Shown here: piece after piece, positions 21,355-32,404 of the stretch
Layout: every line of letters begins with the position of its first letter
How positions within the stretch are numbered: position 1 is the first letter of the stretch
Assembly (NCBI GenBank): GCA_013423325.1
Contig: BLJB01000118.1
Coordinates: 1-64,000, forward strand
From: Usnea hakonensis
Lineage: Eukaryota > Ascomycota > Lecanoromycetes > Lecanorales > Parmeliaceae
DNA: 64,000 nt
Direction: 5' to 3'
Translations under genes and position numbers: made by a program
The notes under the pieces: generated by a model
Told to the model about the DNA's origin: nothing
The model's database searches: none
Seen by the model: only the letters and a program-made list of their open reading frames with translations

Positions 21355-21858
21355 ATGGCAACGTTCTTCGCCGACCTCATCTCCTCCATCTTCACACCTG
21401 GCCCGACCCCCTCCATCGTAATCGCAACGAATGCCTCCTTTGCGGCCCTCCAGGTTGTGCTCTTCACACTCCTTATCCTCACATACAGCGTCCACTTCGT
21501 CGTCCTATCGTTTCTCTGCGCTGGACTGTGGTGGGCAATCAACTGGTTCGTTACGGAAATAGAAGCTGCAAATCAAAAAGAAAGAGATTTGAAGCAGTCG
21601 AGAGAAAGCACAAAAGGTCAAGGCCACCATGAGAGGGAAGTGGACGATAGTGGGACTGAGACCGAAGGTGGAGGTACGCCGAGCGAGGCAGGAGTTCCGG
21701 GCAGCATGTCAGGGAGCAAGACAGAGAGTTTCTTGAAACCAGAGGATGCACAGGGTCCACTACGCAAAAGAAGGAGTTCCGGGGGTGCCTCGTCTGGAGA
21801 TCTGAGTACGGATTCTGACTGGGACAAAGTCTCAGAGGCAGATGAGGTGAGCAAATGA
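21355..21858 (+). CDS. PKR1: Pkr1-like V-ATPase assembly factor
   Basis: Single exon, 167 aa. The first ~75 residues match the Pkr1 domain: IFTPGPTPSIVIATNASFAAL, a first membrane span (LQVVLFTLLILTYSV), a second (HFVVLSFLCAGLWW) and NWFVTEIE. The rest is a Ser/Glu/Gly-rich cytosolic tail ending in DWDKVSEADE. In yeast Pkr1 is a small ER membrane protein needed to assemble the V-ATPase V0 sector. Fungal homologues share the two-span core and differ in tail length, as here. The start ATG is in a good CCATGG context. Confidence 0.92.
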   Translation: MATFFADLISSIFTPGPTPSIVIATNASFAALQVVLFTLLILTYSVHFVVLSFLCAGLWWAINWFVTEIEAANQKERDLKQSRESTKGQGHHEREVDDSGTETEGGGTPSEAGVPGSMSGSKTESFLKPEDAQGPLRKRRSSGGASSGDLSTDSDWDKVSEADEVSK

Positions 21859-22319
21859 CGAGTAGCGAAGTAGACTCGGGGTTTTCAAGAGAATGGCTTG
21901 GGTATGTTCTAGAGCATAATAGATGTATACCGCTTTGTATGGTTGTCGACATCAGTGTGTGCCGAGTAGCCTTTTGCTGGGAGTTGTTTTGGGATTGGCA
22001 GTCATACAATTTGATTCCAGGATACTGAATGTACGACTTTAAATACCCAATATCGTTCGTTTTAGCTTTGCATCCTAGGCGTAAGGGTGATCCCTATAGG
22101 TTATGACATGGCACTGTATTCACTCGATCTAAGGCCCTCAGGCCTTGATATGCGTCCCAGTTGGGGCTAGTGCCGCCAAGCCAAAATCAACCGACCAAAG
22201 TTGTAATTGAGCGCCAGGAGTTTTGAGAAGCTCATCGCCGGCGACAACACTACCGACAACAATCTTGGCGACCACGCACGGCAGCCTTAAACGCTCTATC
22301 AGGAGGAAATCGAACCAAG
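21859..22319. other. intergenic region / SMD1 promoter
   Basis: No coding signal. It holds the 3' flank of PKR1 and the upstream region of SMD1. A CAGGCCTTGA inverted word (ccctcaggccttgat) occurs near 22136. Confidence 0.45.
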
Positions 22320-22876
22320 ATGAAGCTCGTTAGGTAAGCCTCACACCGTGGCCTTTTGCAGAGATAGATCTCCAAGCTGAGCTCCAACTTCAAGGCTCGT
22401 CCCTCGCCAAAACGCTGACCTCCCGCTAGATTCCTCATGAAGTGTGCGAACGAGACTGTCACAATAGAGCTCAAAAATGGTATGGTCCCGTTGAGCCAAT
22501 CTCGTTATGTATCTACTGCTATGAAGCTCCTACTAAACACTTTGTTACAGGCACCATCCTCCACGGCACTATTACCTCCGTCTCTCCCCAGATGAACACC
22601 ACTCTTCGCGCCGTCAAAATGACTCCTAGAGGCCGCGACCCGATTTCCCTCGACACGATCAATATTCGTGGTTCAACTATCAGATACTACATCCTACCCG
22701 ACTCGCTACCATTGGATACACTCCTCATCGATGATGCGCCGAAGCCGAAGAATAAGGCTCGGAAGGAGGTCGCTGATAGGGGAGGCCGAGGAGCGAGGGG
22801 AGGACCGAGAGGTAGAGGTAGAGGCGGTGGTGGTTTCAGAGGTGGGAGGGGCAGAGGTGGCGGTAGGGGGTTCTAG
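22320..22876 (+). CDS. SMD1: small nuclear ribonucleoprotein Sm D1
   Basis: Three exons: 22320-22333, 22430-22479 and 22551-22876, giving 129 aa. The first exon encodes only MKLVR up to a split Arg codon, a layout seen in other fungal SMD1 genes. Sm1 motif: FLMKCANETVTIELKNGTILHG; the following TITSVSPQMNTTL and Sm2 motif INIRGSTIRYYILPDSLPL are intact. The C-terminus is an Arg/Gly repeat (RGRGRGGGGFRGG), the substrate for symmetric arginine methylation before snRNP assembly. It is a core component of the U1, U2, U4 and U5 snRNPs in the nucleus. Confidence 0.96.
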
Positions 22877-23132
22877 CGATAGAGTTGTCGTCATGGACAG
22901 GTCAAAAAGCAGGTAGAACGGCTCACTCAAAAGCACCTTGAAACATTACCAATAGGAGACGGCAGGCACGGAACATGTTTGAGGTTCCAGAGCCTGTTCT
23001 TTATTTAGCCATGGCCTCCGTGGTCGATTCTGACAGTTCCAGGTGGGTACTCGTCATAAGAAAAGATCAATACAAGTCCCATTGCCGGATCAGACTTCAA
23101 ATTTTTGCTTACGCCCAGAAAGTATTACGGTA

Positions 23133-23933
23133 TTAGCCACGCCAGATTCTGATGATCTGAAGCTTCTCCCATCCAGCTTTGTTCCCCGAATGACCCACAG
23201 CCTCAACTGACCACCCGTCGCCCCACCCCCTTACGCGTCGCATTACTTCTGCGGGTTTGTTTTGTGCGCAGAGTAATATGTAAGCTGCGCCCCTCGCAAA
23301 GTTCATCAGATTGGGAAGTCGTTCTAGCAGCCTGTTAGTGACCTCAATGCCATCCACACCTCCATCAAACGACAATTGTAAGAGGCGCGAGTCCTCCTCG
23401 AATGTCCGTGAAGTGCATTCGGTATCAGAATACGATGTTCCCGGTTTTGGGTATTGGAGCTGAGGCACGGCTGAAGAAGGCACGTAAGGCGGGTTGAAGA
23501 TTAGCAAATCAACTTCTCCATCTCGCAGCGGGCTTGCCAAATCTGCATTCATTGTTGCGAGCAAATAGCCCGAGCCGTCGAAACTTTCCGCCTTGTTAGA
23601 CTGACAAGCTTGCGTCACTGTCTGCTTAGTGGCCTTGCAGGCAAAGCTGTTCACATCGGTACCCAATGCGATGACATCAGCACGGCCGAGTATTGCGTAG
23701 GCGTGAGCAGTAATGAACGCGAGGACTACACCAGAGCCTGAGCCGACTTCCATAATTAGCGGTGAGGGGTTTGCTTCATTATGATGTCCCGTTGATTGCT
23801 GTCCAGTAAATTGCTGCGTGAGAAATTTCGTCTCTGCTTCCGAGGAGAGCGTATCTAAGAGAAGAAATGAGTCTTCCGCAGGTTCGTATATGCGGTCTGT
23901 GTCCACGTGAGATGTTGACGGTGTGGGCAGCAT
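23133..23933 (-). CDS. MTQ2: eRF1 glutamine methyltransferase catalytic subunit (Mtq2-like)
   Basis: Single-exon ORF of 266 aa from ATG at 23933. N-terminus MLPTPSTSH...RIYEPAEDSFLLLD is the family signature. The SAM-binding motif MEVGSGSGVVLAF is near residue 61, the ribose-contact GTDVNSFAC near 91, and the catalytic NPPYVP at 147-152, which binds the target glutamine. The C-terminal WEKLQIIRIWRG is also typical. With Trm112, Mtq2 methylates the GGQ glutamine of eRF1 in the cytosol and nucleus. A 25-residue loop (about 35-58) rich in Gln/His/Thr is longer than I expect for the family. Convergent with SMD1 and divergent from the SDHAF3 gene. Confidence 0.93.
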   Translation of the reverse strand: MLPTPSTSHVDTDRIYEPAEDSFLLLDTLSSEAETKFLTQQFTGQQSTGHHNEANPSPLIMEVGSGSGVVLAFITAHAYAILGRADVIALGTDVNSFACKATKQTVTQACQSNKAESFDGSGYLLATMNADLASPLRDGEVDLLIFNPPYVPSSAVPQLQYPKPGTSYSDTECTSRTFEEDSRLLQLSFDGGVDGIEVTNRLLERLPNLMNFARGAAYILLCAQNKPAEVMRRVRGWGDGWSVEAVGHSGNKAGWEKLQIIRIWRG

Positions 23934-24085
23934 CACCTGCGCATAGGCTGGAATGAAGATGTGGGGCTTTATTAGAGTAGAGGGAGGAGAAACGATCTGC
24001 GGGATGATGTCAAGTCAAAATTCGACTGACTTTTTCGATTTTCGACAATCTTGCGACTTTTCAAATCATCACATGAAATCCAGTC
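23934..24085. promoter_or_regulatory. 152-bp bidirectional promoter
   Basis: Only 152 bp separate the start codons of MTQ2 (minus) and the SDHAF3 gene (plus), so both should share promoter elements. No clear TATA box seen. Confidence 0.55.
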
Positions 24086-24611
24086 ATGAGACCCTCGTTA
24101 CGTTTACTGGCAATTCCTACAGCCGCCGGCTCCACCAATGGACTGAAGCCAGCTCCACTGGCTTTATTACCTCCAATCCCACTGTACAGACGCCTTCTGC
24201 GAGCACATCGGAAGCACTTGGACCCGCAAATGCGTCTACTTGGAGATGAGTACATCAAAGGTGAATTTCGATCTCACCGTAATGTGGAAAATCCAATGCA
24301 TATCGTTGGTTTCCTCCTCTGCTATTGTTAGCAACTCCATGAAACTCTCACGGAGCTAATAATATCGACAGATCGGATTTTTGACTGAGTGGCAGATGTA
24401 CGCCCAAAATATCGAAGGCGGCTCTTGGAAAGGCGAGAAAATAGATAAGGGCAAGATTGATAAAATGAGTGGTATGAAACATCTATTTTCAGTATCCTAG
24501 GGTTCACAGTACCTAACGCGGGTCCGTGCAGACCAGCAGTTAGGGCAGCTCTATGAACTCATGCAGGCCATACAAAACCAAGGACATGAGGGGGACGGTG
24601 AAAAAATATAA
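24086..24611 (+). CDS. SDH7: succinate dehydrogenase assembly factor 3 (LYR protein)
   Basis: Three exons: 24086-24304, 24372-24471 and 24532-24611, giving 132 aa. The LYR motif is in PIPLYRRLLRAHRKHL (about residue 30), followed by MRLLGDEYIKGEFRSHRNVENP, then IGFLTEWQMYAQ across intron 1. The C-terminus has KIDKGKIDKMSDQQLGQLYELM. The N-terminus (MRPSLRLLAIPTAAG) is a plausible mitochondrial presequence. Intron 1 uses a GTTGGT donor; the GTTTCC four bases on would break frame. SDHAF3/Acn9 acts in the matrix with SDHAF1 to protect the iron-sulfur subunit of complex II. Confidence 0.93.
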
Positions 24612-24982
24612 GCTCTACGCGCCAGGTCTATTCCCATGGCGATTGAAAGAGGCCGGTTACTGGTTGGACGCCGCTTCAGCTACCGCCTCTCTTATTGAGG
24701 GGAAATGTGTTATAGAATGTGTTACAACAGATATCTTCTCCAAAGAGAAGATCCGATCTCAACATTACTGCATCGACCTTCATAAATGTGCCAGTACAGA
24801 ACTCGCCAGAAACGTTAGAATGTTACCAGGGATTCTCGTTGATACAAAGCCTTACAATATCATCAACGTATTTGGGCAATCCTCAAGACAGTTAAACCCA
24901 CACCATCCGCGCAGCCAGTACAGTACCACTCCGGAGGCAGCCGCCTGCTCTACAACAAATTGCTCTCTCCTCGCTATCGAAG

Positions 24983-25371
24983 ATGTGCATCACGAAGTTG
25001 TGGAAACACCCAAATTGTGGACACCGGTCCTGCGAGATAACGAAGCCTTGCAAAGATGGTCGCGATTTCTCCAACTGCCCCTCTTTTACAAATGGCGCAG
25101 CACGTAGCCCAAAACAATATCAAGAAAAGATAGCGAAGGAGAAGACTTGTCCCAAATGCGACAAAAAGGATGACTACGATGGGAATAAAATAAGGATGAT
25201 CAAGGAGTCGGTGCATGCCACAAAGTTCGGCTTGGGACCCAATGTAAGTTACTATATCCGAGCGCTTTTTTTCTCTTGACTTGTGTCTCAACTGAGGTTG
25301 GTCATGGGAATGAAAGGCTCGCAGGGAGCTATTGTACTGACACACATTTCTTCTCGGAAGAAACTTTCTGA
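24983..25371 (+). CDS. small Cys-rich fungal protein (putative zinc-binding)
   Basis: Exon 1 (24983-25243) encodes 87 residues beginning MCITKLWKHPNCGH, with Cys-pairs C-x4-C, C-P-x-F and later TCPKCDKK, then a conserved-looking KFGLGPN. A perfect GTAAGT donor follows. The best in-frame continuation is 25297-25371 (111 aa total), but another acceptor at the GCAG near 25324 gives a longer, less convincing C-terminus, and reading through stops at 25279. The regularly spaced Cys/His residues suggest structural zinc binding. The start MC...CGH is seen in many short uncharacterised fungal proteins. No signal peptide. Function unknown; the overlapping ORF in another frame upstream is probably noise. 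Confidence 0.55.
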
Positions 25372-26330
25372 CTTTGACATAGAGGTCGGACTGTGGGATC
25401 AATCTCGGGAGGAAGACGCGGAAATATGGGCCGAAGAAGGAAGCCGAAAAGATGGTACTAACAGAGGGAGGCTGCGTTGTAATGTAAGACTTGGAAGGGT
25501 TGGGATATTGGTGGAGTTTAGGCTTATGGGAGGGCGCCTGTTTGCTTGTGTACCAAAGCTGTAATCTGCTTAGAGTATTGAATAGCACAATTCTGCGAGG
25601 ATTTGAAGATTTGGTTTGATTCAGAGTGAAGCTGCTCATCAATCATGGATTTGTCTACCCCATATCATCATGTCACTGTAGAGTACTTTACGTACTCAGT
25701 TTAATCGTAGGTACGAGGTACGAACGAGGTACGAACGTACCTCGTACTATAATTACTTACCTATAATTAACGCAAAAGCCAAAAACAAGGCTTGCTCTAG
25801 TGCCGGGCGGAAGTGGGGGTGATCATTGGGCTAACCTTACCTTATCTTAGCTCTGCAGCAATATTGGGTTGAGTGCTTGCTGGACTCCATTGGTTGCTGG
25901 GTCAAAGCTTGAAGCTGGATTGAAATACATCCTGAACGAATCGATCTCTTTCTATTCCTTTTTGCCTTACAATTCTCGCCGGAAGGCCTGAACGTTTTAT
26001 ATTGTTATAGGGAGAACGATTCACACTTGATCGAAAGCCATAGCCATTGCAACCGAAGTTGCCTTGGTAATGGCAACGTCGGGCGAGAAGTAATCCCTGT
26101 GTCAGGATCATAAAGGAAGGCTGGGAAGTAATCGCATGAAGCTCTGTCCGAGGCACAGGAAATATCATTTCGTCACCTAACAGACTCTCTTGGATCCTGT
26201 GCTACTGGCGAGACCTGAAGAAAAACTAGATGTACGGCACGAGCTCTTCGTTGAACGATTCCTCGGACAAAATCACCTCTGCAAAGTCTTATTTCCACAC
26301 GAAAGATTGTGCAGGGTTGTGGGCGGTCGC
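25372..26330. other. intergenic region with GGTACG repeats
   Basis: No gene supported. 25707-25747 is a cluster of GGTACGA repeats. 25740-25790 is AT-rich. The F-box frame is open from 26190, but the part before 26331 has no ATG. Confidence 0.5.
25707..25747. repeat. GGTACGA direct repeats with inverted arms
   Basis: Three GGTACGA copies in a row; the last forms an inverted repeat, CGAGGTACG (25725-25733) and CGTACCTCG (25736-25744) with a 2-nt loop. Confidence 0.85.
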
Positions 26331-29300
26331 ATGATTTCAACACCACCTGAAGGAATTCAACGAGATACTGATTCTCTCGTGTGTCGAGAGCCAGTCATGG
26401 AGTCCACGGAATCACTCTTGGAATCTCACAAGTCGCTACCGCCTCCTTTCAAAGGCCATGATGCCCCACAAAATCGAATGAGTCCACATCTAGGTAGTCC
26501 TTCTTCTCCGCACGGTGAGGTGACTCAAGGGATCAGTATGCCCGTAAAAGAGATCGAGGAAAGCTACGTGGCGCAAGACGACGGTATGGTAACACAAGAT
26601 GACAAAATTGCAAAGCCTTTCAAAAGCAAGGAAACAGCCTCGGCCGACGCTACCAAAAAGAAAGGTCCTCTAGAACTTCTTGACTTGCCCTTGGACATAC
26701 TGAAAGACATCTTTAAGGAGGTCAGTACCTGCAAAGGCGGCGCCCAACAGACCATGTGCTGATAGCAAGTCAAGCTCTCGCATACGAGCGATTTATGTAG
26801 CCTTGCCGCCTCTAACTCAGCCCTTCATGCTGTTGCGACTCCTCTCATCTACAACAGGTTCGACATAGTTTGGCCGGAGGCCCACAATCTATCTGAGCCC
26901 CGTACAGGCGTTGATGCATTGACTTACGGTCTTGCTACGCTTGTGATGAGAGAAGACTTGTTCGAACACGACATACTTTCCAACAACTCCACTTGTGGCG
27001 CATCCTGTCAGAGATATTCTTGCACTCAGTGTGGCGCTGTGAACCTGCTAAATCAAAAATCAAACCTGCCAGTCAAGCACCGAAAATTACGACGAGGCAA
27101 CTACTTTTCTCAATTCACTAAGAAGTTTTCCCTTGGAAATGGTCCCCCGGATTGGGTCGTCGAGTATCTGGTAACAAAAGAAAGTGGAAAAATGCTTGGA
27201 ACGCTGGTTGCATTGAGCGTCGCTCGAATGCCAAACTTGGTAGCAATTCCCTCCTTCTAAGACTCAGTGGGGACTCTGCTGACACTTTCTCACAATCAGG
27301 AATCGTTCGTGTGGGATATGCCTACCGGAGTATTGAGAGACATCTGGACAGCTCTATCTTCTCTAGGCGACTATCATGCACCCAAATTAGAAAAGCTTTG
27401 GGTGCGCCTACACGACAACCGAGCCGCTCTATCAGAAGCTGAACTGACGCAAACGAGCACCACTTCGCAACCTGCTCAAGCTGCTCCTGGCCAGGCACCC
27501 TCACATGGAACGCTATCTCAAAATTTGGATTTTGAAGGTGCTCCAAGGTTGGTACTTGCGAAAAATCATCGCGAGGAGCCCAATTTTTCCATCATGCCTC
27601 CTTTACGTTCTCTGACAGTGCTGGACATCGACGAGATGGCATATTTAGAGGAGATGAGCGTACTTCTAGAGCGCTCACTGGGAAAAATGCGGGTATGTAT
27701 AATTTGGAATGAAGTCCTGTCCGGTAACAAGCCAATTTGATGTGGAATATCTGAGGGAACAGAAAGATCCTTCCGACTCGAACGTTACCCTTCCATTTGG
27801 GTGGCATGTCAATTGTCGGCAACAAAAGATGTTTCTGATCTTCACATCTCTTATTCTCTATTTGAATCGAAAGAACGATACTGACCCTAGACACTATGTA
27901 GGAATTGCGCATAGGTTTTGCTTCAACTCTGTACAGTTCGTGCAGTGATCGCGAACAGTCACCTTTGAAATATGTGATCAAGGGTGGACCACTACCACTC
28001 CTGATGAGCAAGATATACGACTATTTGGGTGATATCGACAGAACGACGCTGCTGCCCAAATACGATACTGAGAGTGGACAAATGATAAGAAATCTTAATG
28101 ATGCAACAAACGACAACACAGTATCTCCGCCTCCCACGTCCAGCGCCACCGTCTTGGGTCCGAACATTAGTGGAGCTGTCATTACGTCGAATGAAATGGA
28201 TCATGAGTCGCTTTTTAATCTACCAGAAACTAGTCGACCAGAAAATAAAGTGCCAGGGATGAACTTGAATGCTATTGACCCAGCATTATTCGAGGAAGGT
28301 GCTTCCCACGAAAGCCGGGAGATGCCAGGACCACAATCAGAACCGGCCAAAAGCCCACTCGGGATATTGCCAGATGATGAGACGAACACGGAATCAACAA
28401 GCGATCAAATGTCCCTTACTCGAGGAAAGTTGCAGAAATCCGATACAGCGGAGTCCATAGCTTCGCAAAATTCTCTAAATTGCGCACGGAGCTTGAGCCT
28501 TGAGACTCTTGAGATCGAAAAAGTTACTCTGCACGTCATCACACTATACAAAACGATAGACTGGACAAAGCTTACGAGTCTGACGTTGCTGAATTGTGGA
28601 TGCACCGAGAATCTGTGGACATGCCTCCAAGACAACTTCCCGCCTCGGAAGACTTTGGTTGTTGCAACACCGACACAATCCACCAAAAAGCGTGGAAGCC
28701 AGCCCCGTCTGCGCCGCATGCCTTCTTCGGAAGCCTTGTCAAAGACTTTAGAGTACCCGCTCAGCCTGAAAAGAATCCACACGAACCACGTCTCGTCTAG
28801 TCTCATTTCGTTCCTCAAGTACGCGCTCGCTCCAGATAGCCTAGAATGGCTATTCCTCCAAGACACCAGCGCAGATGCATCTTCAGTAACCCTAGATACT
28901 ATTTATCGCGGTCCTCTTCGCCGCCACCGCTCCAGTCTTACAAAAGTCATGATTGACAGCGGTAGTGGTAATCAAGTACGTATAATTTACTGTAAAGCTT
29001 CAATTTTGGCAGAGACAATCTCCTTTACTCTCTGTATCTGCTCTACTACTGAGGTGCCAAATTGTATTTCGGCAGCAAATATTTCTTTAATCCTCGAATT
29101 TGTCTCATCTGGCTTTCACCCAAACATGAGCGTCGCTGACTCGAAGACCTGCGTAGGGAAGTCGTACACGCACTGCTAAGAAATGGATGCCCACCCGGGA
29201 AATACTCATATTCATAAGCAGTGGCAAGATGAGTCGAATTAGAGAGCTTTCGATGACTGTCCATTACAAAGACTGGCACTTCTTCCTCCAGAGACTGCCT

Positions 29301-29810
29301 CAGATACCCCACCTCCGTTCGCTACACATCCCCCATATCGTCGACCATCCCTACGGAATTTCTCTAAACGTGAGAGACTTCGCTCTGAGCGCTATAGACG
29401 TTGTCGCTCTGAGGCCGGAGGTACAGCTTTGCTATTTGGGCATAAAAGACAAATGCTTCGAGATTCTAGAGATGAAAGGAAGTAAGAAGTCAAAGGAAAG
29501 AAATGGATCCGCGTCAGGCAATACAGGAGGGGGAGAAACTGATGACGAAGACGACACTGAGGATCATCATGATGATGGTGATGGTGATGATGATGATGAT
29601 GATGACGACGATCATGACAGCGAGGACGAAGACCCAGCCACCTTGCCTCCATCACAAACACAGGGAATGGACTCGGATATCGATGCTGTCACTGACGACG
29701 ACGAGCCAGACCTCATCAGCGCCGGGAACAAGATCAAGCTGAAGCTGAGAGAGATCTTGTTCTACGATGATCGAATCTCTATCTTCAAAGCGAGACATGG
29801 ACGGCTCTAG
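26331..29810 (+). CDS. large F-box / LRR-like protein with acidic tail
   Basis: Five exons: 26331-26720, 26766-27239, 27300-27692, 27902-28975 and 29157-29810, all phase 0, giving ~994 aa. The start is the first in-frame ATG; the Met at 26397 is also possible. The F-box is at about residues 110-150 (PLELLDLPLDILKDIFKE, spliced to QVKLSHTSDLCSLA). FDIVWPE follows, then a Cys cluster near residue 205 (CGASCQRYSCTQCG), NYFSQFTKKFSLGNGPPDWV, leucine-rich segments (LRSLTVLDIDEM, LTSLTLLNCG), and the conserved KDWHFFLQRLPQIPHLRSLHIPHI near the C-terminus. A serine-rich insert interrupts the LRR region (about 440-560). The C-terminal region has a run of Asp/Glu/His from a GAT repeat. It is probably an SCF substrate adaptor with unknown target. 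Confidence 0.8.
29558..29620 (+). repeat. GAT/GAC trinucleotide repeat coding poly-Asp
   Basis: Near-perfect GAT/GGT/GAC triplets inside the last exon of the F-box gene, encoding DDGDGDDDDDDDDDHD. Length is likely to vary between strains. Confidence 0.85.
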
Positions 29811-30492
29811 GTAAACTCTGATTCATCTCTTCTTGCAACAGGGCATGAGGTGCTGCTGGAATGGATCCCCAGCAACTTTCGTTCTGACCCACACCTTGAT
29901 TGAATATTAAAAGGGTTGTTAAAAGCTCAAGCTTTAGCAATATCCGCTTGCGATCTTTCTTCGCTGGCCCCTTTTCTATGGAGTATATATGACAGCGGGG
30001 CTGATATGAGCGATAGTCAGTACGTAGTATTGAAGATCTATAGATACAATTCAGCCAACAATTGGTTCATACCTAGATACTTAGGTCTCTGAGAATTCCA
30101 ATGCTTAGGCACCCATAGATCGCGAGAGAGTTCCTGGATTGGCTCATTGGCTGATCATAGCTTGAAAGCCGACGGTTTGGCCCAATGGCTTAGAGGAGTC
30201 GAACCATCTGCCTTTGGTGATTTTGCATGTGTGATGAACATGAGCCAAAAGAAAACCTCTTTCGTGATGGATATTTTGATGAAGTTACAACAAAGATATC
30301 CGTGTCAGATAGAATCTGTGAAATGGGCAGTATCAATGGCACCCTTTGCAATCAAGTAGGCCTACTTATACACGTAGCTGGGGATGGACAGAGCTCAGTA
30401 GTAATACAAGTGACATTGGTCGGCTCAAGGGCCTCACTATTATATGCAACTCCCCAAATCTATCCAAACAAGTCATATACACCATCCCCATA
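29811..30492. other. convergent intergenic region
   Basis: 3' flanks of the F-box gene and the lectin-like gene. A CTTAGGT...ACTTAGGTC word appears near 30080. No coding signal. Confidence 0.45.
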
Positions 30493-32404
30493 TCATAATC
30501 GCCCGATGCCCAACCTCTTCCAAACGCTCAGATGGCGGCAAAAGGCGCTATATACTGACGAAACCGGACCCCCACCGCGCCGATCCTCTTCTGACTTTTT
30601 CAACACGTCTTGCTGCCCCAATGACGATTCCAATTCGCTCACATCCCGACTCCACCGCAATTGCTTCGCAACATCGACCTCGTGCATACTCCAATCCTGT
30701 AGATCCCTCTTCTTAATCAGACTCTCAGTCGCCCAGGTATTCTCGTACCAGGGACTCTGACTGATGTCGCTCCCGTTCTGCTGGTTGAAGACGTAGAGGT
30801 ATGTCCCGTTTGTGCGGGCATCGGTGTCCGTCCCGATGGGTAGGGCGGCGGCGGCGAGGGTGCCGCCGCTCATGGCGCTGACGATGCTGTTGGTACCGCT
30901 GTCGACGACGGCGCCCCAGGAACCGATGCCCGAGGGGCCGGCTGTCAGGGGTGGGAGGGCTTCGATGTCCGAGTTTGGTTGCTGGTAAACGAGGAGGCCC
31001 TGGGCGTAGGTGAGGGAGGAGTTTTGGAAAACGCTTACTGGGGCGGTGGAGATGCCTGGTTGGGTTTGTGTTAGTTGGGTTAAGATGGGGGTAGGCTAGG
31101 AGAATTGCCAACCTTCGGCCCACTCGCCGTACGCAATGTTTGCGGGAGTCTGGTTATTTTCATTGGTGGTGTTGTATATGTAGTACCACAGCTTGAGCGC
31201 GTTGCTTGAATCCAAGGTCCACATGTGAACCGTCGCCTTGGGTTCCAGCCAATCCGAGGTCATTCCGGCGTTGCCGTTGGTATCGTTGTTAAAAATGAAT
31301 GATGCATTCCACGACGAAGAGGGGGCCAGACTAAAGCTAAGCTCGTGGATACAATTATCAGGCGCTCCATAGTACAGCCGTATGCCCGCACTGTTGCCGG
31401 GGGTCTTCCCAAGCCATGATCCGCTGTAGAATGCTGTCATTGATGTGGAGGCGTCTGATGCCTCGAATTGGGAGTCACCAAGGGGCCCGTCCGTCCAAGT
31501 TGACATGTTGTCTGTACTGATCTTCTCTTGCAGGACGTTTCGGGCGCCCACATAGAATAAGTGCGTCTGAGATACCGCTGTCAGTTGCTGGAAATCCCTA
31601 CGGAATATCGGTAGGGTCTCACAGTAAGATTTCCATTGCTTGTATAGTTGACGGCTGCCAAAGGTGTTCCACCTCTTGCATTCGTGGTGATATTACTGTC
31701 CCCTCCAGACCAGGATCCTCCTGGCGCCCTCACAGCATGCTGAATTGGTCCGGTATAATTCTGATAAAAGAGATGGAGCAGAGGTTCTGTACTGATGTTT
31801 TCTGTCAAAGTAGCGAATCCGGTGCCATTGAAGGCTCCTTCTGTAGACGCGATCCTGGCCGGCTTACTTGCGGAGCCTGACTTTGGGTTGCCGGTCCCAG
31901 TACCTCCAGAGCTGGTAGTGGACGTATTGCCGGTGGAATTGTTGGTCGAGGAGGTTTTGCTACTTCATAATTAGATCATTGTCAGCCATGTTTGTATAAT
32001 GGTTTCATGCTACTGTCTCACCTGTTCTTGTGTTGTACACTCAATGGTACTGCAACAGCTATCACCACGATGATGACGAAAAGCGCAGCAAGCCCAGCCC
32101 ATAGCTTCCATCTCCTCTTCAATATTGACCGCCTTTCCGACTCTTTCAACTCGTCTGCCGGCGATATTTCTTTATCTGCAGCGTTGAACGCTTCCTTTTC
32201 CGCGCCCCCAAGATTTGTCTGTGGTATAGTTCCTTTCTGATATTCTGCCGGGACAGCCTCAAGACCTGTGGTGTCCAGCACCGTTCGCAGTCCATCCTGT
32301 GTATGGTCCACTTCGAGTCCCGTCTGATTGTAGACCTCCTTTTCTGCATACGGGGCACCCGTGTCAGGACTGTGAGGACCGCGATCGTCACTCAATTGAA
32401 TCAT
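30493..32404 (-). CDS. membrane-anchored fucose-lectin-like protein
   Basis: Four exons: 32022-32404, 31623-31962, 31113-31566 and 30493-31055, giving 579 aa. Residues ~1-100 are a charged cytosolic tail; one membrane span (LWAGLAALFVIIVVIAVAVPL, about 104-124) follows, preceded by KRRWK, so a type II orientation is likely. After a Ser/Thr/Gly linker with N-glycosylation sites comes a repetitive region like the six-bladed fungal fucose lectins: ATLTENISTEPLLHLFYQ, GIRLYYGAPDNCIHELSFS, LKLWYYIYN, each with Trp/Tyr-rich blades. The last ~85 residues (from ATESLIKKRD) do not look lectin-like. Intron 31567-31622 is 56 bp with a CAACTGAC branch site; an earlier AG would make a 35-bp intron, too short. 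Ligand and role (adhesion or recognition) are inference. Confidence 0.78.

Noticed and set aside
24553..25107. 184-codon plus-strand ORF
   Set aside because: Overlaps the end of the SDHAF3 gene and the start of the Cys-rich gene in another frame; no domain.
25707..25747. CRISPR-like direct repeats
   Set aside because: Repeats are 7 bp and contiguous without spacers; eukaryotic context.
31588..31622. 35-bp intron in the lectin-like gene
   Set aside because: Below the usual minimum; the next AG gives 56 bp with a good branch site and keeps the frame.
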